DNA of 64,000 nucleotides, from contig NC_091120.1 of assembly GCF_040183065.1 (NCBI RefSeq), positions 74,626,708 through 74,690,707 of the forward strand. Reading direction: 5' to 3'. The position numbers and the translations under genes were made by a program. The notes beneath the pieces are model-generated. The model was not told the DNA's origin and made no database searches. It worked only from the letters and a program-made list of their open reading frames with translations. Every line of letters starts with the position of its first letter. The stretch's first letter is position 1. The stretch comes from Periplaneta americana. Lineage: Eukaryota; Arthropoda; Insecta; Blattodea; Blattidae. This document shows positions 12,053 through 23,810 of this stretch, piece by piece.

Positions 12053-12900
12053 GTCATATCAAAGGCTTCAATTTATACAGAATTTGTTAACGATAATTTT
12101 AATATAAAACCTTTCATAACCTGTTGGTTCGAAGTTTGTATTTGGATAGTTTCCACAGCTGTAATCCTTCTTATACTTTGGCGGGTGGGGCTGTATAAGT
12201 TTCCAATTCGTGGAAACAGAACACTCATTCCCCATATAAACATCATTTCAGGCTGTGAGATAGATTAACTTGTAGCTGATAAGGTGGCTGAACTGATTAG
12301 AATAATCTACTACAAAAATCATTTTATTGAATGAAAATTTTACTTTATGCTTGAGAGGAGATAGATATAGGAAATTTATTTATACATAATATCCTTAATT
12401 TAATTTTAATTTATTTTATTTTAGATGTATATTGAATTCTAATGTTACTGTCCAATAAGTCTCCAAGTCCCCAGAACATTTAGAACAATTTTTACCTCTT
12501 TTTCGTATTTGAGACTAAGTAAAAAGGAATTTTTCATTATTTTTATGGTTAAATCATACTTTGAAAGACAGTAATAGTTTTATTCTGCCACATTAAAATA
12601 CAAGAAAAGTGTTCGGCAGTGCTTCAACACATTATAGTTTTTAAGATGTTTACATTTATCCCATTAATATCTGCTCTTTGCAATTCTAAATCAAAATAAA
12701 CCTAATACATTTATTCTTTGGATCTAAAAGGCTGCATATCTTCGATTTTTATACATCTTGAGTTCACAACTTTTAACACTATATCACTTCCGATTATAAA
12801 CTATATGTTATATACTTTCACGTGTTAAGTAACTAGGTTACTAGGTTGCCTCCAGACTGAAACCAGTCAACAAGGTAGCTTAGTTAAATAACACGTGATA

Positions 12901-13985
12901 GCACTATGTGATCAAAAGTATCCAGACACTTCGCAAAATGTGTTTTTATCACAGAAGGCGACGCAGTAGTCAGCAGACATCAGACACCTGTCAGCAGACA
13001 GCGCGAGACATCAGAATGGGACGGTCTGAGGAACTTACGGACTTTCAACATGGTCAGGTGTTAGGTGGTACTTGTGTAAGAAGTCTGTGCGCGAGATTTC
13101 CACTCTCCTAAGCATCCCTAGGTCCACTGCTAGTGATGTTATACTGAAGTGGAAACGTGAAGGGATGTGTACAAGGGATGTGTGCCGACCATCCATGACT
13201 TCCATCGATTATTGAAGAGAGTCGTACAGCGTATTCGTCAATCATCCACAGCCACCATGACACAGGAATTCCGAACTGCATCAGGATCTTCTTCAAGCAC
13301 CATGACTGTTCGACGCGAGGTGCGTAAACTTGGTTCCCATGGCCGAGCAATTGCCCATATGCACACGTCACCAGGCACATGTCAAACGCCACCTCGCATG
13401 GACCCTAGAAGAGTGAAAAACTATTGTGTGGAGTGATGAACCACGGTATTCAATTTGGCTATCCGATGGTAGGATATGGGTGTGGCAAATTCCCGGTGAA
13501 CGACATCTACCAGCCTTTATAATGCCGACTGTGAAATTCGGGGGTGATAGGGTATCAGTGTTGTCATGTTTCTCCTAGAGGGGGCTTGGTACCCTCGTTG
13601 TTTTACCTGGTAATGTCACGGCACAAGCTTATGTTGACATTTTAACCACTTTCATGCTGCCTACCGTCGAAGACCAGTTCAGGGATGATCATTGTGTCTT
13701 TAAACTAAACCGAGCACCCGTCCATATTGTAGGGCTTGTCGGGGAGTGGTTTTGACAACAACGTCGCACTAATGGACTGACCTGGGCAGAGCCCTGATAT
13801 GTATCCGATAGAACATCCCTGGGATGTATTGGAACGCTGACATCGTGCTAGACCACACCAACCCACATCGATACCTCTTCTCATTTCGGCGCTCGGAAAC
13901 GAATGCGCTGCCATTCCCCAGGAAACATTTCGCTGCCTGATTGACAGTATGCCTGTGAGAGTGAAGGCTGTAATGAAGGTCATCT
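12901..13985 (+). mobile_element. Tc1-like element, right end lost
   Basis: TA at 12899-12900 is followed by GCACTATGTGATCAAAAGTA, the recognisable terminal sequence of many Tc1-like elements (GTGATCAAAAGTATCC). The transposase pseudogene follows in the usual position. No matching inverted right end occurs; instead the sequence passes directly into the 37-bp tandem array. Confidence 0.75.
13016..13985 (+). pseudogene. Degenerate Tc1-like transposase
   Basis: The ATG at 13016 opens MGRSEELTDFQHGQVLG, a typical start of Tc1-like helix-turn-helix domains. Frame changes then follow. At about 13200-13340 the frame reads KRVVQRIRQSSTATMTQEF, then TASGSSSSTMTVRREV and GSHGRAIAH. At about 13430-13530 the catalytic stretch reads WSDEPRYSIWLSDGRIWVW and TVKFGG. 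Around 13700 an RAPVH remnant stands where the second catalytic Asp block should be. The end (LIDSMPVRVKAVMKV) matches the C-terminus of this family. Several frameshifts and stops make it non-functional. Mobilisation by another source is also unlikely because the right TIR is missing. Confidence 0.75.
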
Positions 13986-14577
13986 TTTTCCCTTGCAGCA
14001 TGCCCAATACACTTCAAACTCTTTTTTCCTTGCAGCATGCGCAATACACTTCAAACTCTTTTTTCCTTGCAGCATGCACAATACACTTCAAACTCGTTTT
14101 TCCTTGCAGCATGCACAATACACTTCAAACTCTTTTTCCTTGCAGCATGCACAATACACTTCAAACTCGTTTTTCCTTGCAGCATGCACAATACACTTCA
14201 AACTCTTTTTTCCTTGCAGCATGCACAATACATTTCAAACTCTTTTTTCCTTGCAGCATGCACAATACACTTCAAAGTCTTTTTTCCTTGCAGCATGCAC
14301 AATACACTTCAAACTCGTTTTTCCTTGCAGCATGCACAATACACTTCAAACTCTTTTTTCCTTGCAGCATGCACAATACACTTCAAACTCGTTTTTCCTT
14401 GCAGCGTGCACAATACACTTCAGACTCTTTTTTCCTTGCAGCGTGCACAATACACTTCAAACTCTTTTTTTCCTAGCAGCATGCACAATATACTTCAAAC
14501 TCTTTTTTACTTGTAGCATGCACAATACATTTCAAACTCTTTTTTTCCTTGCAACATGCACAATACACTTCAAACTT
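13984..14577. repeat. 37-bp minisatellite, 16 copies
   Basis: The unit reads approximately TTTTTTCCTTGCAGCATGCA then CAATACACTTCAAACTC, with lengths of 36-38 bp from changes in the T run. I counted 16 copies by the GCAGCATGC box. Because 37 is not a multiple of three and no unit has a stop in any forward phase, all three forward frames stay open across most of the array. Each unit carries a pyrimidine tract plus CAG, a consensus-like splice acceptor. Confidence 0.95.
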
Positions 14578-14699
14578 TATTTGGACTCTTTCAAACGCAT
14601 CATCAGCATCCACCATCTCCTAATACATTACTCCCTTTCGTACATATTCATTTTCACACTGACACTTCGTATCATATTTCTGTAGTCACTGATAATTCG

Positions 14700-15860
14700 A
14701 GCCCGGAAGTTTAGGCGTTTATTTTGGCTGAAATATGCAGGAAATAGGCACTTTAAATTCAGGAAATAGGTGATAATCAAAATAGGCCTTTAAAAATTAC
14801 GAAACTAGACAATAAATTCATCAAAGTATTAATTTAATATACGGTAGTTAATACATCTCTGTACTTATTTTTACTTTTCTCGGTTCGTCCCACAGCAAGA
14901 TGTCCTCCCCCCCCCCCCAAGTTCTCAACTGTCATAGTCAGCCGCATGTCAGAGAAGACGTCTTTCATCATGGAAAAACCTCGTTCCACTTTTACTGAAG
15001 TGATTCGAGCAAACTTAAAACCTAATATTGTGGATAAACTCATATGAATAACAATAGAAATTTCACCTTTCAGAACTTCATGAATGTATTTAAGTTTCTC
15101 AAAGGTCTTCATTAGCACACATCACACGTTTACACTTTTCACTAACAGCCAACACTTTGACGCCTGGTGCTTCCAGAAATGACCTATAGTAAGTCCGATG
15201 GTAGCCATGATGACAGCAGTCTCACCTCTTTTCTCCAACATCGTATTTGCTTCCTCTATACCATAAAGTGCTGCTATAAAAATTTCTTGTTAGCACAAGA
15301 GTTCTTTCACCTCGCGAATTGAAGTCACTTCTTCTTCTGATATAGCATCGCTCTCGGCCGGTTAGCTGGTCAGCTTGTAGCCATGCCACCATAAATGTAT
15401 CTGTGTAGAGTGAGATTCTCGCGTGAAGCGAAAATATCGTTTAATTTCTGTAACTGTTCTCTATTCATAAAACAGAAATAAAATTATTCCTTATTCGTAT
15501 GTTTTATATATTGAAATTCGTACATTCTTATTTTCTTAGATTAATTTCTGTTCTTCATAAAATAAACATAAAATTATTCCCTATTTATACTTTTTATGTA
15601 ATGTAATTCGTATATTTTTATTTTCTTAGTTTAATTTGTGTAACTGTTCTCTATTTGTAAAATAAAATTATTCCTTATTAAATTTATACATTTTATTTAT
15701 TGGAATTCGAACATATTTATTTTATTTGTACCGTTTTAATTTAATATGTAAATAGGAGTAGAAAATATCCATGACAAAACAAACAGGCAAAATAAGGCAT
15801 TAATCCTTAAAATAGACAAGGAAAGCTAAAATAGCCAAAAAAAAAGGCAAAATAAAAACT
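14700..15860 (-). mobile_element. hAT-like transposon relic
   Basis: The stretch contains a hAT dimerisation-domain remnant on the minus strand. On both sides it has TAGGC- and AGGCAAAATA-rich sequence that resembles hAT-flanking DNA. I could not fix TIRs or an 8-bp duplication, so the limits are approximate. Confidence 0.4.
14834..15118 (-). pseudogene. hAT transposase C-terminal dimerisation domain remnant
   Basis: The frame of 94 codons contains ARITSVKVERGFSMMKDVF followed by SDMRLTMTVENL. This fits the hAT C-terminal pattern in which a Val-Glu-Arg-x-Phe-Ser core is followed by a basic segment and L/MTxENL. A glycine run encoded by the C/G homopolymer near 14910 then breaks the match. 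Upstream on the same strand (about 15120-15280) another open stretch may belong to the same gene in a shifted frame. There is no zinc-finger BED domain and no catalytic part. Confidence 0.5.
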
Positions 15861-16677
15861 GGCCCTACGTCCCCATAAGGCATTTTGCTTAACTTCTGGA
15901 CTCTACAGATAATATTTTATCATTTCTAATATGGTTCTTTCAGCCATTTTCTTTATAAACCTTGGTATATTGTTACATCGGCTAAAAATAGTAAATATTT
16001 TATCATATCGTCATTCCTGAATAAAATTTACACTCGCATTTAGTCACGAATAACTCTAAACATTTCATTTTATTTTAAATAGAAACCTCAATTGCAAAGG
16101 ATATTATTTCATAAAAGTACACTCCTAAAAATGTATATCTTCTTGTTTTCTTATTAAATGACATTTATGAATATTTTAAACTCATTCTTTCAAATCTTAT
16201 TAGTTTAAAATTTAATATCGTCACCATACGTAATTAAAAGAGAAACACCTCACTGAAAAACTTTCTAAACTTAATATTAGCAAATTTTTCTTAGTTTTAA
16301 AACTCCGAATAAATTGTAACTTGATAAATATTACTTTAAATGATTGATCAGAAGATGGTAAGAAAATTGTACAACGTAGTTATTTAGAAATAATATAAAC
16401 GTGTTTATAATTTATAGGTTATACGTGCAGAACGCTTAAGTAAGGTTAATCGATTTCTGTTTGGAACGGTAAGAATAAACAAGAAAGTAATCTGTTCTTA
16501 TAAAAAATCAACTCACATTTTACACAATATACTCGTAACTATTTTTCCTAAAGCTTCCATACGTTAATTTCGTATAAATATGATATTCAGGATATAGATA
16601 TGGATATTTCAGTATTATTATTTAGGAAGGAAGTCTTACTCTCCACTAATTTTCTGCTCCGAAAGTTATGCTACAGT

Positions 16678-16742
<65 letters not shown>

Positions 16743-17966
16743 CAAATTATTTTTCCAGTAATACTTATCACTATAAATTAATTTGAAATCATGACTTCTT
16801 TCTAATCAACTAAATTCGCCAGTTTTATTTCGGACTAATTTTTTGTTAAGATCAAAGTTTCCTCTAATTATTTCATTGCTGCATCTCAACAGAAAATTAC
16901 ACGTGATCCAACAACTACATGCTCTACTCTAATGCTTTTCACGCGACTTAGTTTATACGTCTCATCTTCTTCGTGGCTGCAATATTTTGTCTGGGCACAT
17001 GTACTATTCAACTTATCATAACTAACAGCGTTCGAGTTTTAACTTTACAACTAGGCAAAGCTTCTTACGTCCAAATGGCTCGAGTTCTGAGCGGCTAAAA
17101 AGTCGCGACCTCTACTAAGTCGCGTGGAAAGGGATATAGTATCGTCTTCAAAGGAAAGTATCAGTTGTGAGGCAGAAATTCAGTGTGCACGGCAGCATTT
17201 CAGTACTGCGCAGTCGCTTCCACGCGCAGGTTAGAGGAAGCATTGGTCAAGGTCGACCTGTATAACAACGCCGTGGAATTAAGCTTTTATATGGAAGTGC
17301 TTTCCAGTGTACTAACCTGTTAATAAGGTTTGTAGTAAAATTCCAAGTCTTCCCATTTAGTGCACGATAATGCTCAGAATAATAGGAAATAAGCGATGTT
17401 TAAATGGTGTAAATTTTAACGAAATGAAGGTTTTGATTTTAAATAAGCTTCAGGTAGGGTTTATGGATAAGGTACACTTATTTTTAGTGTACTATACTAG
17501 ATTGTAACAATAGAGGAACTTATGACTTGATGTTTAACAGGCATTTACAATTTTTGTTTTTAGTTAGTGTATGTCTATTTGTTTAGAAATTATTTAATTT
17601 CAAACAGTGAGTACATTTTATTGGACCCCTCTGTAGTTGTACTGCAGTCTGGTATGTTGAGAAGTGAACGTTTCTCTTTTTCAGACAATTTATAAAGCAG
17701 ACTATTACTTCAGGAAACACAGAAATGTATAAAAATGTAGTCTTGAGTCTTTATAGTGAACTTATAAGAGTTAAATTATATAAGATGTATAATTATTATG
17801 TAAAAATCAACCCACTAGAAACTGAGTCAAAAACTGTTCTCTGTCCAGAAGTTTGGGCTTTATCCCAACGGAAATAACATTTAATTCTAATTTGCTTTTT
17901 AATATTACAGTATTCTCTTCCTTCCTTATTTCATTTAGTCTATATTCATGAATACAATACCTATAT
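15861..17966. other. Intergenic stretch
   Basis: No gene recognised. It contains a long TA microsatellite and, at about 17090-17260, a short CpG-richer segment (CGCGACC, GCGCAGTCGC, CACGCGCAGG) that could be a promoter or untranslated exon. There is nothing else to support that. Confidence 0.35.
16679..16738. repeat. (TA)n microsatellite
   Basis: About 30 uninterrupted TA units. Confidence 0.95.
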
Positions 17967-17976
17967 CTATTTTCTA

Positions 17977-18228
17977 GTCCACACCTGTGGAGTAACGGTT
18001 AGCGCGTTTCGCTGCGAAACCAGTGGCCCGGGTTCGATTCCCGGCCGGGGAAAGTTACCTGGTTGAGGTTTTTTCCGGGATTTTCCCTCAACCCAATACG
18101 AGCAAATGCTGGGTAACTTTCGGTGCTGGACTCACTTCACCGGTATTATCACCTTCATCTCATTCAGACGCTAAATAACCTAAGCTGTTGATAAAGCGTC
18201 GTATCGTAAAATAACCTACTAAAAAGAA
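17977..18228 (+). mobile_element. tRNA-headed SINE
   Basis: The head GTGGAGTAACGGTTAGCGCG carries the A box and GGGTTCGATTCCCGG the B box. The body has CTCAACCCAATACGAGCAAA, and the tail is GTTGATAAAGCGTCGTATCG followed by an A-rich end. It is flanked by a 10-bp direct repeat, CTATTTTCTA (17967-17976 and 18229-18238). It belongs to the same family as the copies at 22930 and 38641. Confidence 0.9.
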
Positions 18229-18732
18229 CTATTTTCTAAGGATTTGTCCTTGAAATTTCTCTGTTTATTTTCTAACATATTTGTAACCGCCATCATAATC
18301 TCGGCGGCCTATCATACCTCGTAGAAAATAAAGTGTCATCGTAGGAAATGATGTAAATACAAATCATTTGAAAAAGAAACGAATGGGAAAACTGTCAGCC
18401 ATAATTTAACAAGAAGTATAAATTAATGTTAAATTTACGTTTAAATTCCACTTATCAACTTTAACGGTGAATATCAATATAAGAAGACTTTTCAATGTTC
18501 TACCGTGTCCTTCAACTTATTCTTTAAAAGTGGAATGCCCGAAGTGTGTTTCTGATTACCATTACTGGCTTTTCAACTTCAGAATAAAAGAACACAGATA
18601 TCAATGAAAAGAGGTTTCAATAAATGGGAGCAAATATAACTCAGTATTCCTAAATACTAACCAAGACTATTCGGGTTTTGAATGTACGAGTATTTACGTT
18701 TTTCTTTAATATTCACAGAAATAATTAATATA

Positions 18733-19312
18733 TAGAGTGAATAATAAGAAATATAATTAATTTCAGGGGATTATTCTTTGAAATATTTCAAACAAAAAAG
18801 TTTAATACAGTTTTGATCTTTTCTTTCTTCTTTACGAGATAAAATTTTTTTATATGAAACATTTCATAGCGTGTTTCGGGAAAGGCATTGACTGAATCTC
18901 TAATATGCTCAGTCAGTTTAAGAGAGCAGTGTATTATAATAATAAATTATTCAAAGAATTTTAGTTTTGTCCTTCAAATGTGCAGAAATGTGACCCGAAA
19001 AAACGTAACACTGAAGAATTATTTTATAGAACTAAATGCTTGGATAAAATTTTCTGCACATTTAAAATAGAAAATTAAAATTCTTTCAATTATTTATTAT
19101 AATAATACACTGCTCTCTTAAATTGACTGAGCATATTGAGAATTAAATCAATTGCTTTTGCAAAACACGCTATGAAATGTTTCATATAAAACAATTTTTA
19201 TCTCTAAAACGAAGCAAAAACGAATAAAATTGAATTAAGGTTTTTTTTTGTTTGAAATATCATAAAGAATAACCCCATCTAGAATTAATGACATTAATTC
19301 AGGTTCACTCTG
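18733..19312. mobile_element. Foldback element with arms of about 225 bp
   Basis: The left arm (18733 to about 18960) and right arm (about 19085-19312) are diverged inverted copies. Shared blocks include ATGAAACATTTCATAGCGTG and CAGTGTATTATAATAATAAA. The ends read TAGAGTGAA and, inverted, CAGAGTGAA, with TA outside both. The loop is about 125 bp. No transposase is visible. Confidence 0.75.
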
Positions 19313-19591
19313 TAAATTCATATAAGAACGCATTCACATTGTAAACATGGAAAGAAATATTGCCCACAAATAATTTCAGGACTAAGAAATATAAAATTAT
19401 AGTTAATTGTAATATTATTCTGAAGGTATTGATTTTGTGGTTGTTTTGAAGGAAGAATTTTCTTCCTCTTTCAGGACATAAATGTTGAAATGGGCTTGTA
19501 AACGTCTATTGTCGACAGTTCACTGCAGGCTAAGAATTGTCATTCGGTTACTGAAAACGCAATAATCTCAAGTGAAGGGAAAATTAATATA

Positions 19592-20327
19592 CAGTCTGAT
19601 CCGTTTGGGTATGATTAATATTAAGGCTATTCTGATAGTAAGAACAATTTCTTGCTGATTATATTATTATTAAAAGATGGGAGTTTCCATATATGACAAT
19701 AAAGAATGCATAATGAAAGGACAAATGAAAATCATAGATATTAAAATGGCTATTACAAATCAATAGCGGGCACAATGTGTTCTTTGGTATGCTAAATTTG
19801 AGAGTGTTAAAAGAGTTCAAAGGTAATTTTGACGTGAGTATGGTGTGCGTAATGTACCTAAATACAATGCCATAATGTTGTGCTATCGAACATTTCTAGA
19901 AACAGGTTCTGTGTTAAAAAAAAAAAAAAAAAAAAAAAAAACATGTAGGGAGTCGCAGGCGAAACCCAGTACAAGAAGCAACTATCTCTTGGCTTGGTCC
20001 CCAAACTCCCCAGATCTAACGCCTCCTGATTTTTCGTGTACGGTTTTGTTAAAGACATTGTCTATTCACAGAAACCCAGGAACATTGATGATCAGTGAGT
20101 AAAAATTACTCAAACTTTTCAACAAATTACCCCTCTTGTGTTACAATGGATATGGGCTGAATTGCACCACTGTTATGAGTTGTGCAGGGTGCGCAATGGG
20201 GGTCATGTTGAGTTCTGAGGAATCTCTCATCTTTCAGTGTTGTATGCACAAAGTTTCAACAAATAAAGATCAGTAGCAAATGTTTTACGTTGTTTTTATG
20301 TTATCCATACTCAAACGGATCGCCCTG
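19592..20327 (+). mobile_element. mariner/Tc-like deletion derivative
   Basis: The ends are inverted repeats (left CAGTCTGATCCGTTTGGGTA, right reading CAGGGCGATCCGTTTGAGTA on the other strand) bordered by TA at 19590-19591 and 20328-20329. The inside keeps the N-terminal part (about 19760-19915: RNVPKYNAIMLCYRTFLETG) and the C-terminal part (from about 19990: WSPNSPDLTPPDFS, with the last catalytic-site style PDLTPPDF). The two are joined by a 25-base A run at 19917-19941. The central catalytic domain is lost. Confidence 0.8.
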
Positions 20328-20329
20328 TA

Positions 20330-22250
20330 CATTAATATACATGGCTCCGAACTTTCAACGATTTTTGTTTTTACCCTAGCTATGTTAATGAAATTGGTTA
20401 GCTATTCAATTATAGATATTATGATAATTATACATTTTATATAATTGTACTGTTTTACATAAATCAAAGAAATATTAATCAAAACATTCATTATCAACCG
20501 TATACTAATATACACCAACTATACATAATATACCGCACAAATGAACAAATTTAATTTATGGTATCTGATACAGAAAATTCGTGCTTTATATTTTTCTGTT
20601 GCTTTAAGCTTATTAAATTTTCGTACTGTAATTTCAATTTCTGTCAATTAAACTTTATTATATTGTGCGATTAGGAATCTTTACAATCTTGTTATAAAGA
20701 TTCGTTAGAATGATATCAATATTTTTAAATAAAATTTAATTAGATACAATCGACGCCTGATTAAATATGAAGACATAATGTGTAGGTGAAGAAACTTTGT
20801 AAGATTATAACATCACCATTTAATGCTAAGTAGATAATGCGACATCGGAGTGTCTAATATATTTAGTATATTATCATATTAAGTACTTATAACATTCTAC
20901 ACATGTCATACTTTGTTGTTATAGTTCACAAATATTGTTTAGTGGTTTGTTTATAGAATATCCAAACCTAATTTTATTGAGAAATATACCCAACCGTATT
21001 TGGAAACAATGGGTTTTATTAAACATCGGTACACGTGAATTTAAAACAACAAGAAGTTTCATGATGGTTGTAACAATATTAGTAATGGATGGTGAAATTT
21101 GCAATTGTGCAGTGCAACTGTAAACGAAGATTTGCATAAAGACATTGGTTGCATGCAAATATTAAATAGAATACTTTTTCTTTCGCATATGTAAGCATTC
21201 ATGTTTAGTTACTGTGATGAAGTAAATTTCTTTTAATATTTTAAAATAATTTATTAGTGAATAGAAGTTTTAATATCTCAGCACGTCTCTAATGATACAA
21301 GTTATTGAAGTAGCAGTTACTGTAGCATACTGTTTTAGGTCTTGGGTCACATTGTAAAGTCGGATCTAAACGCAGCCACTTCTAGTGCTTAGGCCTTCTG
21401 TAGATAGTACTACCACCTAGTAGCAGTATTTCTCGTTAGGCTTGAAGATTACTCATCATTGGATGAATGGATTTTACCCTCTTGTTATTTATTATGAATG
21501 TAGATACGCTATTCAGGGAATATAATAGCTAGGTACTGGCAGTGTACTTTTCCAAGTCCCTTGATTTTTATTTGGCGGGAAACATTTTGGTATGAAGTGC
21601 ATTTCTAATCTAATCATTTTAATGATTTCCAGTAAATTGTAAATTAATTATACATAGTAATATTTCCAGCCAATAATCTCAAAGAAATTTATTAAACAGA
21701 GTGAAAGAAAAATATACCGACAAAGTCTGAGAGCTTGTACAGGTCATCACACGAAAACATTCTTTCTAATACCATATTTTCCTATGAGATATTATTTGAT
21801 TACTAGATGCGGTACGCGATCTTCACTTGCAGTGAGCACTCAGACTTAAAATTTGCTTATAAGTCTTCAACGGAGTATGTGAAATGTAAAAAAAAATAAT
21901 AATAATTTATGCACGGCGCGTAAAATACAAGCAAAAAATGCGAAAAAAAAATGTATTAAAATCAAAACTTGCTGTGATACATTAAATAAACTAAGTGTTA
22001 AATTGTTTCTTGAATTCCCAGGCTACCAGAATGCATTATTTCCTGTAGTCCATTCGAACATTTCGTATCAAGTCTTCATTTCCTCTATCCTTTGAAACGA
22101 TAAGCAGGACACCACACACTGTTCATGCGTGTTGCTCAACAACTCGCCACGCCGATACAGATCTCGGATTTTACCAGTCACCAAAAGCTGTCGACGATTT
22201 TCATCATTTTGTCATTGCGTTTCCTTTTATCTTCATATTTTTTACGCAAA
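20330..22250. other. AT-rich intergenic stretch
   Basis: No gene, SINE or element boundary could be supported here. The short frames at 20919-21158 on both strands lack motifs. Confidence 0.4.
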
Positions 22251-22251
22251 G

Positions 22252-22760
22252 ATTAACTTTTGGTCCTACAGAATATATCTGTTATGGTAACAATTGATAT
22301 TAGAGGAGAAAAATTCACTCCGGCGTCGGGGATCGAACCTGGGTCCTTGGTTCTACGTACCAAGCGCTCTAGCCATTGACCTACGCCGAAGTTCAATCCA
22401 CAGCACCGGATCGAATCCCTCTCCTCCAGTGTTTTCCCCTTTGTGGCTTGACTTCAAGTTCGACATGTATGTTAAGTCAACTGCTATTATACAAGGAGCG
22501 CACTCAATTGAGTGACTTGGTGGCCGGGATTCCACAGTAATATGCATTATTGGGCGAAGAATATACGTAAAGATTAATTTTTGGTCCTACAGAATATATC
22601 AGTTATGGTAACAATTGATGTTAGAGGAGAAAAATTCGCTCCGGCTGTGGATTGAACTTCGGAGTAGCTCAATGGTTAGAGCGCTTGGTATGTAGAACAA
22701 AGGACCTGGGTTCGATCCCCGACGCCGGAGCTAATTTTTCTCCTTTAACATCAATTGATA
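22252..22760. repeat. Pair of tRNA-headed SINE copies in opposite orientation
   Basis: A minus-strand copy (about 22252-22395) and a plus-strand copy (about 22660-22760) carry the same head (GTAGCTCAATGGTTAGAGCG; GGTTCGATCCCCGACGCCGG) and the following GAATTTTTCTCC. A 72-bp stretch of the tail is also present as a direct repeat at 22252-22323 and 22571-22644. The anticodon region is not a normal 7-base loop, so this is a SINE and not a tRNA gene. The arrangement suggests one copy inserted in or recombined with another. Confidence 0.65.
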
Positions 22761-22929
22761 TTTTTTGCAGAACTCTTTTAGCATTGTGATAATGGATAGT
22801 GCCTTTGTACGTAATGCTGGCTTCGTTTATTTCCCCTTATCCGCTAACAGAGTAAGTCCTGTTTTCAGATAAAAACACCAAATTTGTTGTCATTTTGAGT
22901 ACTCCTTGTGGATACATTTCCAGAGGCAG

Positions 22930-23181
22930 GGTCCACCGCTGTGGAGTAACGGTAAGCACGTCTGACCGTGAAGTGAGCGACCCCGGATTCAAATTCTGGT
23001 TGAGACAAATTACCTGCCTGAGATTTCTTCCGGGGTTTTCCCTCTACACATTTGCAAAAGCTGGGTAACTTCCGGCACTGGACCCTGGATTCATTTTCTT
23101 GGTATTATCACCTATATTTCAGTCAGACGCTAGATAATCAGAGCAGTTGATAAAGCGTCGTAAAATAAACCAATCAAAAAT
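22930..23181 (+). mobile_element. tRNA-headed SINE
   Basis: This is a diverged copy of the family at 17977. It has a GTGGAGTAACGGTAAGCACG head and the tail GTTGATAAAGCGTCGTAAAA followed by TAAACC. The B box is damaged (GGATTCAAATTCTGG). A short repeat, CAGAGGC, flanks it (22921-22927 and 23182-23188). Confidence 0.8.
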
Positions 23182-23810
23182 CAGAGGCGGCATTTTTTAC
23201 TTTTACTACACGCTTCTAGATTGTTCGTGATCATATTGTGATCCGATAATCAATAAATTTTAAAAGGATGGAATGACATGGTTATATTCAGTTCACAGCA
23301 TAGTTCCGATGCGTTCGTTAAGAGTTTATAATCATTGATTTTGAAGGTGATGAGATCCTGTATTAAAAATAAAAATTGAAAACTTGTATGCAGGAAGACC
23401 TTTGCATAGCAAGTATAACGAACTTGGTAATATTCCCAGAAGATTTTATAATAAAAATTGCGCAAATGTACAATTTGTGGCTTTATAATTAAAAACACAA
23501 CATAACATCTTCAAGACATAAAAGAGTATGTAACTTATTAATATTTCAATTAAAATAATTTATTACATCTCGTAGAAAATCGTTTAAAATAATAGACTTT
23601 TTTTTCTACGCGACGTAAATTACGTAAAATATGTATCACGCAATTTACGCTGCTAGTCCCGGTCTTCGCCATGTAAAGTGCTTGTTTACCAACAATGAGC
23701 GATACACCCGGGCTGGCATGGTTTGTACATATGGAGCAGAAAACTAAAATGTTGATATTTATATATTTATATTTATTCATATGAGTGTGCTCCTGTATAA
23801 TGACATAATA

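Larger units (their letters stand above)
8470..12898. other. Long AT-rich desert
   Basis: No gene recognised. Points seen are an (AAT)n tract at 10391-10446, two diverged copies of a block of about 40 bp at about 10180-10220 and 10350-10390 (172 bp apart), and a GC-richer piece at 11560-11960 with one unsupported open frame. Confidence 0.5.

Noticed and set aside
13949..14685. Three overlapping open frames of 159-230 codons
   Set aside because: They are products of the 37-bp minisatellite, which lacks stops in all forward phases; the peptides are rotated versions of one repeat.
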